Positions 43,835-52,505 of a DNA stretch of 64,000 bases are shown piece by piece. A program made the position numbers and the translations under genes. The stretch covers positions 62,001-126,000 of the forward strand of contig JAILLF010000031.1 of assembly GCA_024693365.1 (NCBI GenBank). Reading direction: 5' to 3'. The notes under the pieces are model-generated. The model ran no database searches and was not told where the DNA came from. It worked only from the letters and a program-made list of their open reading frames with translations. Source of the DNA: Acetatifactor sp. (GTDB lineage Bacteria; Bacillota; Clostridia; Lachnospirales; Lachnospiraceae). Numbering within the stretch: position 1 is the stretch's first letter; every line of letters starts with the position of its first letter.

Positions 43835-46060
43835 ATGAGCATACAATACTTGGAAAAAGAACGGATTTTTTGCTTGCATACGCCGAATACTTCGTATCTG
43901 CTTGGCATTGTGGCCCAGGAAGGATTTCTGGGACATCTCTATTACGGGAAAAGATTGTTGGACGTAAGCGGAGCGCAGTATCTTCTAAGGCTGGAGGAGT
44001 CGCCCTTTGTGCCGGAGAAAAATGATAGGGACAGGAGCTCCTTCATGGATTGTTTTCCTTTCGAGTATTCCTCACATGGCGTTGGGGATTTCCGGGAGAG
44101 TTGCATTAAAATCCGCACGGCAAAAGGCCATGCGGCCGTAAACCTGGTCTACGTAAGTCACGAGATCAAAAAGGGAAAGGGAAAGCTTGCCGGTCTGCCT
44201 GCAACCTTTGGCAATGAGGGAGAGGTGACGACACTCGTAATCACCTGCACGGATCCCGTGACCAAGCTGAACGTGGAACTGTCCTATTCTGCCTTCGAAA
44301 ACGTGGACGTCATTGCGAGGAGCGTCAAGGTGATCAATACGTCCGGAGAAGCCTTGTGGCTGGAAAAGGTCATGAGCGCGTGTCTGGATTTGGAGGCAAG
44401 GGAATATGACGTATTAACGCTGCACGGTTCCTGGGCGAGAGAGCGCCATATGGAGAGAAGGCCGCTGGGATATGGAAAAACCGGCGTTTCCTCCCTGCGA
44501 GGGGAGAGCAGTCATCAAGAGCACCCGTTTATTGCACTGCTATCGAAAAATGCGAGCCAGACGGAAGGTGAGGTTTACGGATTGCATTTTGCATATTCCG
44601 GAAACTTTTTGGCACAGGCACAGCGCAGTCAGTTTGGACAGATCCGCGTTGTCATGGGAATCTCGCCTGAAGAGTTTTCATGGAAACTGGAGTCCTGCGA
44701 GAGCTTTCAGGCACCGGAGGTTCTGTTAACCTATTCCGCCAAGGGACTGGGCGGAATGAGCAGAAGCTATCATGACCTCTACAGGAACCACTTGATCCGC
44801 AGCCCGTGGCTGCACAAAAAACGTCCCATACTGATCAATAACTGGGAGGCAACCTATTTTGATTTTAATGCGGAGAAGATCCTAAACATTGCAAAGGAAA
44901 GTGCAAAGCTTGGAATAGAAATGCTGGTTCTGGACGACGGATGGTTTGGAAACCGGTTTGACGACAACCGGTCGCTCGGCGACTGGCAGGTGAATGAGTC
45001 AAAGCTTCCGGGCGGACTTGGAAAGCTGGTTTCCGAGATCAATGCCTTGGGATTGAAGTTTGGCATTTGGTTTGAACCTGAGATGATCTCGCCGGAATCA
45101 AAGTTGTTTGAAGAGCATCCCGACTGGGCCATCCAGATTCCCGCCAGAAGGCCGTGCAGGGCTCGGAACCAGTACGTTCTTGACGTCGGGCGGAAGGAAG
45201 TAAGGGATTATATCCTAAAGCAAATGTTTGTCGTATTGCATTCCGCCAACGTAGAATACGTAAAGTGGGACATGAACAGACCGCTTACGGATATTGGAAG
45301 CGCGGCTCTCCCGGCAGACAGGCAGGGGGAAATCAGCCACAGATTTGTGCTTGGTACCTATGAAATGCAGGAGTGCCTTTTGCAAGAGTTTCCTAATTTG
45401 CTTTTGGAAAACTGTTCCGGCGGAGGGGGCCGGTTTGATCCGGGCATGCTGTATTACAGTCCCCAAATCTGGTGCTCGGATGACACGGATGCGGTAGAGC
45501 GCCTTGCGATTCAAGAAGGAACGGCGCTTTTGTATCCTCTTTGCTCCATGGGAGCGCACGTGAGCGTCTGCCCGAATCATACCGTGGGACGCAGTACGCC
45601 GTTTGCAACGAGAGCCATGGTTGCCTTGGCGGGAACCTTTGGGTATGAGCTTGACGTCACCAAGCTGTCAGATGCGGAGAAGGAAGAGATACCCAGTCAG
45701 ATCCGGGCATATCACGCCTTTCATGATCTGATCAGGGAAGGCACCTATTATCGGAATGCCTCCTATCAGGAGAATCATGATTATGATTGCTTTCAGGTTG
45801 TGGGAAAAGGCGGGAAGAGGTCTTTGGTTTTCTTTACGCAGGTTTTGGCAACGCCAAATGAACACAGCCGGTGCATCCGGCTTCAGGGATTGCGGGAGAA
45901 TGTGAAATATAAGGTCATTCAGGTGAATTTGAATAAAAAGGAGCTTCTTACGGATGCAGGAAAGGTGGTCAGCGGCAGCATTCTGATGAACGCCGGAATG
46001 ATCGTGGAAAGGCCTTGGGGAGATTTTCAGGGAAGACTCTACTGGCTGGAGGAATGCTAA
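43835..46060 (+). CDS. GH36 family alpha-galactosidase
   Basis: A 741-residue cytoplasmic GH36 enzyme: N-terminal beta-sandwich, central barrel, C-terminal beta domain. Barrel motifs are LVLDDGWFGNRFDDNRSLGDW, the nucleophile Asp in YVKWDMNR (near 480) and the acid/base Asp in WCSDDTDAVER (near 550). It would remove alpha-1,6-galactose from galacto-manno-oligosaccharides. The start at ATG 43835 follows AAGGAGG by five bases; the frame extends upstream into the esterase gene without a ribosome site. Confidence 0.95.
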   Translation: MSIQYLEKERIFCLHTPNTSYLLGIVAQEGFLGHLYYGKRLLDVSGAQYLLRLEESPFVPEKNDRDRSSFMDCFPFEYSSHGVGDFRESCIKIRTAKGHAAVNLVYVSHEIKKGKGKLAGLPATFGNEGEVTTLVITCTDPVTKLNVELSYSAFENVDVIARSVKVINTSGEALWLEKVMSACLDLEAREYDVLTLHGSWARERHMERRPLGYGKTGVSSLRGESSHQEHPFIALLSKNASQTEGEVYGLHFAYSGNFLAQAQRSQFGQIRVVMGISPEEFSWKLESCESFQAPEVLLTYSAKGLGGMSRSYHDLYRNHLIRSPWLHKKRPILINNWEATYFDFNAEKILNIAKESAKLGIEMLVLDDGWFGNRFDDNRSLGDWQVNESKLPGGLGKLVSEINALGLKFGIWFEPEMISPESKLFEEHPDWAIQIPARRPCRARNQYVLDVGRKEVRDYILKQMFVVLHSANVEYVKWDMNRPLTDIGSAALPADRQGEISHRFVLGTYEMQECLLQEFPNLLLENCSGGGGRFDPGMLYYSPQIWCSDDTDAVERLAIQEGTALLYPLCSMGAHVSVCPNHTVGRSTPFATRAMVALAGTFGYELDVTKLSDAEKEEIPSQIRAYHAFHDLIREGTYYRNASYQENHDYDCFQVVGKGGKRSLVFFTQVLATPNEHSRCIRLQGLRENVKYKVIQVNLNKKELLTDAGKVVSGSILMNAGMIVERPWGDFQGRLYWLEEC

Positions 46061-46113
46061 GGCGGGCAAGGCTTCGTTTGAACTTTGAATGAGTTTCGAA
46101 AGGAAGGAAAACG

Positions 46114-47289
46114 GTGGGCATACACAAAAAGTATTATGAACTGGCAGAAGAACAGGAAAAGCTTCTGAGCAGGAAGAATGAGATTGACGAAAGCTTTTAT
46201 AACGGGATCTATGACAGGTATCGGTACCCGGTTTTGACGCGCGAACACGCGCCGGTCATTTGGCAGTATGATCTTGACGAGGATGACAATCCTTATTTTG
46301 AGAAGCGGTTGGGGATCAATGCGACGTTTAACTCGGGAGCATTGGAACTGAACGGAAAGTATTATCTGGTGGCGCGCGTGGAAGGAGACGACAGGAAGTC
46401 TTTCTTCGCCGTGGCGGAGTCAGACAGCCCCGTGGACGGATTCCGGTTTTGGGATTATCCCGTCCGGCTTCCGGATACCTGCCCGGAGGAGACGAACGTC
46501 TATGACATGCGGCTTACGAAGCATGAGGATGGGTATATATACGGCGTTTTTTGCTCGGAGAGCAAGGATATGGAGAGCCCTGACCTGTCTGCGGCCGTGG
46601 CTGCGGCAGGGATTGTGCGGACAAAGGATCTGAAGACCTGGGAGAGACTTCCAAACCTTCGGACGCTCCATTCCCCGCAGCAGAGAAACGTGGTGCTTCA
46701 TCCGGAATTTGTGAAGGGGAAATATGCCTTTTACACGCGGCCCATGGATGATTTTATCGACACAGGGAGCGGAGGCGGCATTGGCTTTGGACTTTGTGAT
46801 GACGTCACGAATGCCGTGATCGATGAGGAAATCATCACCAGCAAGAGAAAGTATCACACGATCACGGAGGTAAAGAACGGCGCGGGTGCAGTACCGATCA
46901 AGACGGATCAGGGATGGATCCATATCGCTCACGGCGTACGCAACACGGCGGCTGGCCTTCGCTACGTCATCTATGCCTTTGCAACGGCCTTGGATGATCC
47001 GGCGAGAGTGATCGCGGAGCCGTCGGGCTTGCTGATCGGACCGCGCGGGGAGGAGCGCGTCGGCGACGTGTCCAACGTAACCTTCACGAACGGCGCAATC
47101 ACGCTTCCGGACAGGACGGTATATATTTATTACGCATCCTCTGACACCAGGCTGCACGTGGCACGGACAAGCATTGAAAGGCTTAAGGATTATGTGTTCC
47201 ATGCGCCGGAGGATCTGCTCAGAAGCGCGGACTGTGTGGCACAAAGGTGCGAACTGGTGAGAAAAAACCTGGAGCTGTTGAATCGTTAG
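46114..47289 (+). CDS. GH130 subfamily 1 phosphorylase, 4-O-beta-mannosyl-glucose type
   Basis: A 391-residue GH130 enzyme. The family pattern is [22 protein letters not shown], the catalytic Asp in [13 protein letters not shown] (near 131) and [15 protein letters not shown]. Its length and N-terminal helix fit subfamily 1, which phosphorolyses 4-O-beta-D-mannosyl-D-glucose to mannose-1-phosphate and glucose. It begins with GTG, six bases after GGAAGG. Its substrate is normally made by an epimerase that is not in the window. Confidence 0.92.
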   Translation: MGIHKKYYELAEEQEKLLSRKNEIDESFYNGIYDRYRYPVLTREHAPVIWQYDLDEDDNPYFEKRLGINATFNSGALELNGKYYLVARVEGDDRKSFFAVAESDSPVDGFRFWDYPVRLPDTCPEETNVYDMRLTKHEDGYIYGVFCSESKDMESPDLSAAVAAAGIVRTKDLKTWERLPNLRTLHSPQQRNVVLHPEFVKGKYAFYTRPMDDFIDTGSGGGIGFGLCDDVTNAVIDEEIITSKRKYHTITEVKNGAGAVPIKTDQGWIHIAHGVRNTAAGLRYVIYAFATALDDPARVIAEPSGLLIGPRGEERVGDVSNVTFTNGAITLPDRTVYIYYASSDTRLHVARTSIERLKDYVFHAPEDLLRSADCVAQRCELVRKNLELLNR

Positions 47290-47343
47290 GATTCAGTAAG
47301 GCGACGCGGGACGAAGACTTGTCGCCTGGGAAGGAAGACTTAA

Positions 47344-48303
47344 GTGACGGAAAAGAACAGGAAAATCATTTTTTTGGAGCCCGTACTCAAGGAAAACGTA
47401 TGGGGAGGAAATCGTCTCGTGACGGAATTTCATTATCGGGACGCGGGTGACGGCATCGGAGAGTGTTGGGGGATTAGCGCCCATCCTCACGGGGATTGTA
47501 AAATCGCGGAAGGAAAGTGGAAAGGGAAAACCTTGTCATGGCTGTACCGGGAACACAGGGAGCTTTTTGGCAACGTAAAAGATCCGGAGTTTCCTCTTTT
47601 GGTGAAGATCATCGACGCAAAGGCAAAGCTGAGCATACAGGTGCATCCGGATGACGCATATGCGAAAGAACACGAGAACGGAAGCCTTGGAAAGACGGAA
47701 TGTTGGTACGTGATGGACTGTCCGAAGGGCGCGGAGCTTGTCATAGGACACAATGCGAAGACCAGAGAAGAATTTGCGGACATGGTGCATGCGGGAAGAT
47801 ATGAGGAATTGATCCGCAGGGTTCCCGTTACGAAGGGCGATTTTGTGCAGATCATTCCCGGCACAATCCATGCCATTACGCCCGGTATGCTGATCTTAGA
47901 GACGCAGCAGAGCAGCGACGTGACCTACCGCGTATATGATTACGGAAGACTTGTGGACGGAAAGCCAAGGCCGATCCACGTGGAGCAGAGCATTGAGGTG
48001 ACAAACGTTCCGGACCTGTCTGACAAGACGGGAATAAGACACTTTGCAAACCTGTCGCCAAACGAACTGCATGAGCTGGTTTCCTGTGAGTTTTACCGCA
48101 CGTGGAAGCTTGACGTGGACGGAAGCTTCGAAATGGAGCAAAGCCATCCCTTCTTGCTTGTCAGTGTCTTAAGCGGGGAGGGAAGACTGGACGGCAGACC
48201 CATTCATAAGGGAATGCATATGATCCTTCCGGACGGATATGGAAATGTTTACGTTAACGGAAAGGTTGAATTGATGCTCACAACCGTGAACTGTACAAAG
48301 TGA
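47344..48303 (+). CDS. manA: Mannose-6-phosphate isomerase, class I
   Basis: A 319-residue zinc enzyme converting mannose-6-phosphate to fructose-6-phosphate. Cupin metal ligands are visible in LSIQVHPDDAYA (Gln, His), GKTECWYVMD (Glu) and PGTIHAI (His). The C-terminal cupin is short, as in the Firmicute form. GTG start after GGAAGGA. It feeds the mannose-1-phosphate made by the two GH130 enzymes into glycolysis, after a phosphomannomutase not found here. Confidence 0.94.
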   Translation: MTEKNRKIIFLEPVLKENVWGGNRLVTEFHYRDAGDGIGECWGISAHPHGDCKIAEGKWKGKTLSWLYREHRELFGNVKDPEFPLLVKIIDAKAKLSIQVHPDDAYAKEHENGSLGKTECWYVMDCPKGAELVIGHNAKTREEFADMVHAGRYEELIRRVPVTKGDFVQIIPGTIHAITPGMLILETQQSSDVTYRVYDYGRLVDGKPRPIHVEQSIEVTNVPDLSDKTGIRHFANLSPNELHELVSCEFYRTWKLDVDGSFEMEQSHPFLLVSVLSGEGRLDGRPIHKGMHMILPDGYGNVYVNGKVELMLTTVNCTK

Positions 48304-48374
48304 CTAAAAAAACGATTTACATTTGGCCTAAATTTCTTCAAAAAACCGAAGAAAATCGATTTATACAGGGGTAT

Positions 48375-48394
48375 TTCTAACAAAAACGTTAGAA
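48375..48394. promoter_or_regulatory. Inverted repeat TTCTAAC-6-GTTAGAA, candidate operator
   Basis: A perfect 7-bp dyad around AAAAAC, five bases upstream of the -35 box of the transporter promoter at 48400-48428. It is a likely site for a regulator, perhaps the LacI protein at 41582; the position before -35 would also suit an activator. Not seen again in front of GH130_2. Confidence 0.5.
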
Positions 48395-48399
48395 TGCTA

Positions 48400-48428
48400 T
48401 TGGAAATTTGTACATGTTGTTGTATAGT
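48400..48428 (+). promoter_or_regulatory. Promoter for the mannan ABC transporter genes
   Basis: TTGGAA, 17-nt spacer, TATAGT, 39 bp before the first permease gene. It shows that the transporter is a separate unit from the enzymes upstream, at least in part. Confidence 0.75.
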
Positions 48429-48466
48429 AAAACAAATGTGAAAAACAAGGTTAAGGAGTTAATAAA

Positions 48467-49396
48467 ATGACGCTGAAGGAAAACATCAGACATTTCTTTC
48501 ACAACATCTGGAAGCATAGAGTGCACGTACTCATGGCACTTCCGACCTTCCTGATCATGTTCTTTTTCTTGTACGTACCGATGGCCGGTCTTGTAATGGC
48601 TTTCAAAAACTTTAACTACAACGACGGTATTTGGGGAAGTCCCTGGAAGGAACCCATTCTCGGTAACTTTGATTTCCTGACGGCATCGAAAGAATTGTTT
48701 GTCAACATGACGACAAACACTTTAATGTATTACGTAATCTTCACCCTTCTGGGCACGTTCCTGAACGTGGTGTTGGCAATTTGCATCGACCAGCTGGTGT
48801 TTAAGAAGCTTGGCGGCGCCCTGCAGTCCATTTTGATTATCCCAATCTTTATCTCTTATGCGGCAGTGCAGTTTATCGTGTATGCATACCTGGACAGAGA
48901 TACCGGAATGATCAATCATCTGTTTGGCACCAGCATCCGCTGGTATGCAGAGGCAAAGTACTGGCCGGTGATCCTAACCATTGTGAAGATGTGGAACAGC
49001 GTGGGTTATGGTTCCGTGCTTTACATGTCCGTGCTTGCGGGCGTGGACCAGCAGCTCTATGAGGCAGCCCAGATCGACGGCGCAAACAAATGGAAGCAGA
49101 TCAGACACATCACGATCCCTTCCCTAATTCCCATGATCACGGTTATGTTGCTTTTGTCCGTTGGTAACATCATGAGATCTGATACCGGTTTGTTTTATCA
49201 GGTAACCAGAAACAGCGGTGCGCTGAATCCTACCACCCGTGTTATCGATTCCTACGTATTGAACTCCATTTTGCACAGTTCAAACTTCGGATTTACTGCA
49301 GCCGCATCCTTCTTCCAGTCCATCGTGGGCCTGATCCTGATCATCATAGCCAACTTTGTGGTTCGTAAGCTCGAGCCCGAGAATGCATTGTTTTAA
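48467..49396 (+). CDS. ABC sugar transporter permease (LplB type)
   Basis: A 309-residue inner-membrane permease with six transmembrane helices. It has the typical N-terminal FFFLYVPMAGLVMAFKNFNY and the cytoplasmic EAA loop EAAQIDGANKWKQIRHITIP, which contacts the ATPase. It is the first of a permease pair for oligosaccharide import (CUT1 type), 15 bp before the second. No ATPase gene is present, so a shared MsmX-like ATPase is expected elsewhere. Confidence 0.93.
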   Translation: MTLKENIRHFFHNIWKHRVHVLMALPTFLIMFFFLYVPMAGLVMAFKNFNYNDGIWGSPWKEPILGNFDFLTASKELFVNMTTNTLMYYVIFTLLGTFLNVVLAICIDQLVFKKLGGALQSILIIPIFISYAAVQFIVYAYLDRDTGMINHLFGTSIRWYAEAKYWPVILTIVKMWNSVGYGSVLYMSVLAGVDQQLYEAAQIDGANKWKQIRHITIPSLIPMITVMLLLSVGNIMRSDTGLFYQVTRNSGALNPTTRVIDSYVLNSILHSSNFGFTAAASFFQSIVGLILIIIANFVVRKLEPENALF

Positions 49397-49411
49397 GGGA
49401 GGGCACAGGCG

Positions 49412-50398
49412 ATGGAACAAAAAGTGGAACAAAACGTGGAAGAAGTTAAGAGGCTTTCCAGAAAAGAACAAAAGAAGCTTGATAAATTATATGACCTTCA
49501 GTATGGCGTGAAGGCAAAAAAGGGCGTTGGACAGTATATTCTGGCCGCATGCCTGATTCTCTACACGATAATCGTGGCCATGCCCATTCTCCTTGTGTTC
49601 ATCTCCGCATTTGCGGACGAGGCGACGCTGGCGTCGGATGGTTTTAGTTATTTCCCGGCAAAATGGTCCTTAAACGGCATGAATGCCGTTCTGCGCTATG
49701 GAAAACAGCTGGCTACCTCATATGCGGTGACCATCCTGATCACCGTGGGAGGAACTCTGATCGGTCTTTTGTGCATGAGCCTTTTTGCTTATGCCATCAG
49801 CCGCAGGGACTTTAGACTGCGCGGTTTCCTCGCAATCTATGCCATGATCCCGATGCTGTTCAACGGCGGTCAGCTTTCCGGATACATTGTATTTACTTCC
49901 ATGTATGGCATGAAGGACAGCCTTTGGCTTTTGATGCTGCCGATCTGTTGTACGACGATGAACATCATCATCTTAAGGACTTACATTCAAAACAGCGTGC
50001 CTGAGGAACTTATGGATTCCGCAAGGATCGACGGTGCGGGAGAGTGGAGAACCTTCTTCCAGATCACCCTGCCGCTGATGAAGCCGACGCTGGCAGCCGT
50101 AGGTTTCATGATGGCTACCACGTATTGGAATGACTGGCAAAATGCGTTGCTCTATATTCAAAGCGACTCCAAGAAGCCTTTGCAGCTCCTTTTGGTTAAC
50201 ATTCAGAAGAACATTGAAACTCTGCTGAATGCAAGAAACATTCCCTCTGCGGCACTTGCGGCCATGCAGGGAAAAGTTCCTCAGTATTCCGCGACCATGG
50301 CAACCGTGGTAATGGTTATCGGCCCTATCATGATCCTGTATCCCTTCTTCCAGAAGTACTTTGCGAAGGGCTTGACCATGGGTTCCGTAAAGGGTTGA
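49412..50398 (+). CDS. ABC sugar transporter permease (second subunit)
   Basis: A 328-residue permease with six transmembrane helices. An N-terminal charged coiled stretch of ~40 residues precedes the first helix (YILAACLILYTIIVAMPILL). The EAA loop reads DSARIDGAGEWRTFFQITLP. It forms the membrane channel with the preceding permease and serves the lipoprotein at 50494. Confidence 0.93.
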   Translation: MEQKVEQNVEEVKRLSRKEQKKLDKLYDLQYGVKAKKGVGQYILAACLILYTIIVAMPILLVFISAFADEATLASDGFSYFPAKWSLNGMNAVLRYGKQLATSYAVTILITVGGTLIGLLCMSLFAYAISRRDFRLRGFLAIYAMIPMLFNGGQLSGYIVFTSMYGMKDSLWLLMLPICCTTMNIIILRTYIQNSVPEELMDSARIDGAGEWRTFFQITLPLMKPTLAAVGFMMATTYWNDWQNALLYIQSDSKKPLQLLLVNIQKNIETLLNARNIPSAALAAMQGKVPQYSATMATVVMVIGPIMILYPFFQKYFAKGLTMGSVKG

Positions 50399-50493
50399 CA
50401 AGGGAAGAACGTAAGTCAGATATTCAAAGGATTCCAGGCGGATCCTTATAGAATATACATTACATTATTTATTTTTAGGGAGGATTCAGAGAA

Positions 50494-51987
50494 ATGAAAA
50501 AGAAGAAATTTATTTCCGTAGCATTGGTTGCAGCAATGTCTGCAAGCCTTCTTGCAGGATGCGGCAACGGAAGCAGTGACGGCGGCAATGGCGGCAAAGC
50601 TAACGGCAAGACCACCATCAGATTATTCAGAGACTGCTTTAACCTTGGTACCCCTGATTCTGCAGCGGTAAAGAAGGTTGAGGACGCCATCAACAAGTAT
50701 CTTGGGGAGAAGGGTAAGGATTACGTTGTAGCCATTACCGAGGTTGGTTCCGGAGAATATTCCGAGAAGGCAAACCTGGCTCTGGCTAACAAAGAAATCG
50801 ATCTTCTTTGGACCGCTTCTTGGATGAGCACCGTTGGTACCAACGATCTGGTTCCGGCAAACGCAGTAAAGGATCTGACCAGCCTTCTTCAGGGCACCGC
50901 TCTTTATGATTCCATGGACGCAGGACAGTGGGAAGCTACCAAGTATAACGGAAAGAATTATTTCATTCCCGTATATAAGGACAACGTAGAAGGTTATGAC
51001 TTTATGTTCCGTCAGGACCTGATCGACAAGCACGGCTGGAACATTTCCAACGTTAAGAAGCTTGCTGACCTTGAACCCATGCTGAAGGACGCTAAGGCAG
51101 ATGGTCTTAAATATCCGTTCCTGACCCAGAAGACCGCAATGTTCTACAGATGGTACATTGATAGCTTTGATTTCTTCGCTGGCGACGTTGCAGCTAACTG
51201 GGTTGCAGTTGACAGAAAGACCAACAGCGTAGTTAATACCGTTGCTACCCCTGAGTACAAGGAGTTCTGTAAGTTGATGGCTGATTGGGCTGAAAAGGGT
51301 TACATCTCCGAGGACGACGCTACCAAGACGACCAACGACCAGACCACGCAGTCCAAGGATTGGGCTATTTCCTGGTGGACTGACATCCCTGTAAATGATG
51401 AGGCAGACGAGCGTTATCATCAGGACGTTACCATGCAGAGCGCTACCCAGAGATGGGCACACAGCACTTCCGCACTTGGTTCCTGCTACTGCATCACCTC
51501 TAATGCAAGCGATGACGTGGCTAAGGCAGCCATCGACTTCATGGGTCTGCTTTACACCGATTCCAAGCTGGCTGACATGTACACCTTCGGTATTGAGGGT
51601 GAGCATTTCAACTACAATGCAAACAAGAAGGTTGAGCAGGTTGAGAATGCAAACTACAACCACTCCATGTGGGAGTCCGCAAGTGCAACGGTTGTAACTC
51701 CTCTGCACAACGAGCCTGACAACAAGGCTGAACTGTATAAGAGCTTCAATGGCGGCGCTAACACCTCCTGCGCAGCAGGCTTCCGTTTCGACAAGAGCCC
51801 TGTAGAGGCAGAGTTCACTGCTTGTACCGCTCTGTTCGATGATTACGGATTCCAGCTTGAGAACGGCGGTTTCGCTGCAAGCGACGTTGACGCTAAGATC
51901 GACGAGTATCTGAAGAAGCTTGATGCAGCTGGATATCAGAAGGTTCTTGCTGAGTTCCAGAAGCAGTATGACGCATGGAAGAAGTAA
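50494..51987 (+). CDS. Extracellular solute-binding lipoprotein for oligosaccharides
   Basis: A 497-residue lipoprotein with lipobox SLLAGC at about residue 22, followed by a Gly/Ser/Asn-rich linker and a two-lobe binding fold. Aromatic residues likely to stack on sugars are abundant (WTASWMS, FYRWYIDSFDFF, ISWWTD). The C-terminus resembles the DUF3502-type end seen in CUT1 binding proteins. By context it captures manno-oligosaccharides. It has few rare codons and the most optimised codon use of the locus, fitting high expression. A strong terminator follows. Confidence 0.92.
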   Translation: MKKKKFISVALVAAMSASLLAGCGNGSSDGGNGGKANGKTTIRLFRDCFNLGTPDSAAVKKVEDAINKYLGEKGKDYVVAITEVGSGEYSEKANLALANKEIDLLWTASWMSTVGTNDLVPANAVKDLTSLLQGTALYDSMDAGQWEATKYNGKNYFIPVYKDNVEGYDFMFRQDLIDKHGWNISNVKKLADLEPMLKDAKADGLKYPFLTQKTAMFYRWYIDSFDFFAGDVAANWVAVDRKTNSVVNTVATPEYKEFCKLMADWAEKGYISEDDATKTTNDQTTQSKDWAISWWTDIPVNDEADERYHQDVTMQSATQRWAHSTSALGSCYCITSNASDDVAKAAIDFMGLLYTDSKLADMYTFGIEGEHFNYNANKKVEQVENANYNHSMWESASATVVTPLHNEPDNKAELYKSFNGGANTSCAAGFRFDKSPVEAEFTACTALFDDYGFQLENGGFAASDVDAKIDEYLKKLDAAGYQKVLAEFQKQYDAWKK

Positions 51988-52026
51988 TTTCGGCAACGTG
52001 CTGAGATTGACATTCTGACGTTACGG

Positions 52027-52058
52027 ACCGGCGCGGAATCCTCCGCGCCGGTTTTTTT
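52027..52058 (+). terminator. Terminator ending the mannan transporter operon
   Basis: An 11-bp perfect stem ACCGGCGCGGA / TCCGCGCCGGT with ATCC loop and seven T residues, 40 bp after the binding-protein stop codon. Confidence 0.95.
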
Positions 52059-52069
52059 AGGAGGGACGT

Positions 52070-52240
52070 ATGCCGACGGTAATTGTTTTGCTCGGCCTGG
52101 CATGCATCGTTGTTTTGATTTTGCGGAGCATGAGAAAGGCAAAGAAGGAAGGAAAATCCCTGCAGTGTTGCATGGATTGCAGCAAATGCAACGGCCCGTG
52201 CCAACTTGGGGATTTAGAAAAATCAAATAAGAAGGAATGA
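52070..52240 (+). CDS. FeoB-associated Cys-rich membrane protein (small)
   Basis: A 56-residue protein: one N-terminal transmembrane helix (PTVIVLLGLACIVVLIL), a short basic stretch, then a Cys cluster CCMDCSKCNGPC and a charged tail. This is the form of the FeoB-associated family (PF12669), usually encoded after feoB in ferrous iron uptake loci. No feo gene lies in the window. GGAGGG stands four bases before the ATG, directly after the upstream terminator, so a promoter for it is not obvious; weak read-through is possible. Its stop codon overlaps the first base of the palindrome that follows. Confidence 0.72.
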   Translation: MPTVIVLLGLACIVVLILRSMRKAKKEGKSLQCCMDCSKCNGPCQLGDLEKSNKKE

Positions 52241-52303
52241 AAACGTGTCAGGAGAACCGTCCCCGTGACACGTTTTTTGTTGCATATTTTGGGGACGGGT
52301 TCA
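52240..52303 (+). repeat. REP-like palindrome, also terminator-like
   Basis: AAAACGTGTCA pairs with TGACACGTTTT (52240-52250, 52266-52276) around a 15-nt loop containing GAACCGTCCCC, followed by a T-run; a second inverted segment GGGGACGGGTTC (52291-52302) can pair with that loop. The 14 bases CGTCCCCGTGACAC (52258-52271) recur exactly at 53594-53607. The form resembles REP sequences mobilised by RAYT-type transposases in clostridia, but no such transposase is in the window. Confidence 0.65.
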
Positions 52304-52342
52304 TATATTGTGGAGAAGGCTGGACAAGGGGAGGGCGTGAGG

Positions 52343-52492
52343 ATGCGGGAACTGGTCCGGATATTTCCGAAGGAGGAGCAAGGATTTTGGGGCAGGGTGT
52401 TGACGAAGGACCTGACGGAGCTAAGGCTTCGGGCGATGAAACCGGCCATGGTGAACAGAGGCGGAAGGGAATGGTACTTGGATGAAGGGCAG
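52343..52492 (+). pseudogene. spoIIIAA: spoIIIAA 5' stump (sporulation ATPase, truncated)
   Basis: About 50 codons read MRELVRIFPKEE, then LTELRLRAMKP, then GGREWYLDEGQ, the pattern of the SpoIIIAA N-terminus (a short FP-rich start, EIRLR motif, KP, GREYFL-type strand). The rest of SpoIIIAA, and spoIIIAB to AG, are missing: the frame runs straight into the spoIIIAH ribosome site. Read on, it continues out of frame without homology. The call rests on a short match and on the position before spoIIIAH. Confidence 0.6.
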
Positions 52493-52505
52493 GGAGGAAG
52501 AAGAA

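Noticed and set aside
48313..48358. Terminator after manA
   Set aside because: TTTCTTC/GAAGAAA and CGATTT/AAATCG dyads are AT-rich, overlap each other, and no U-tract follows.
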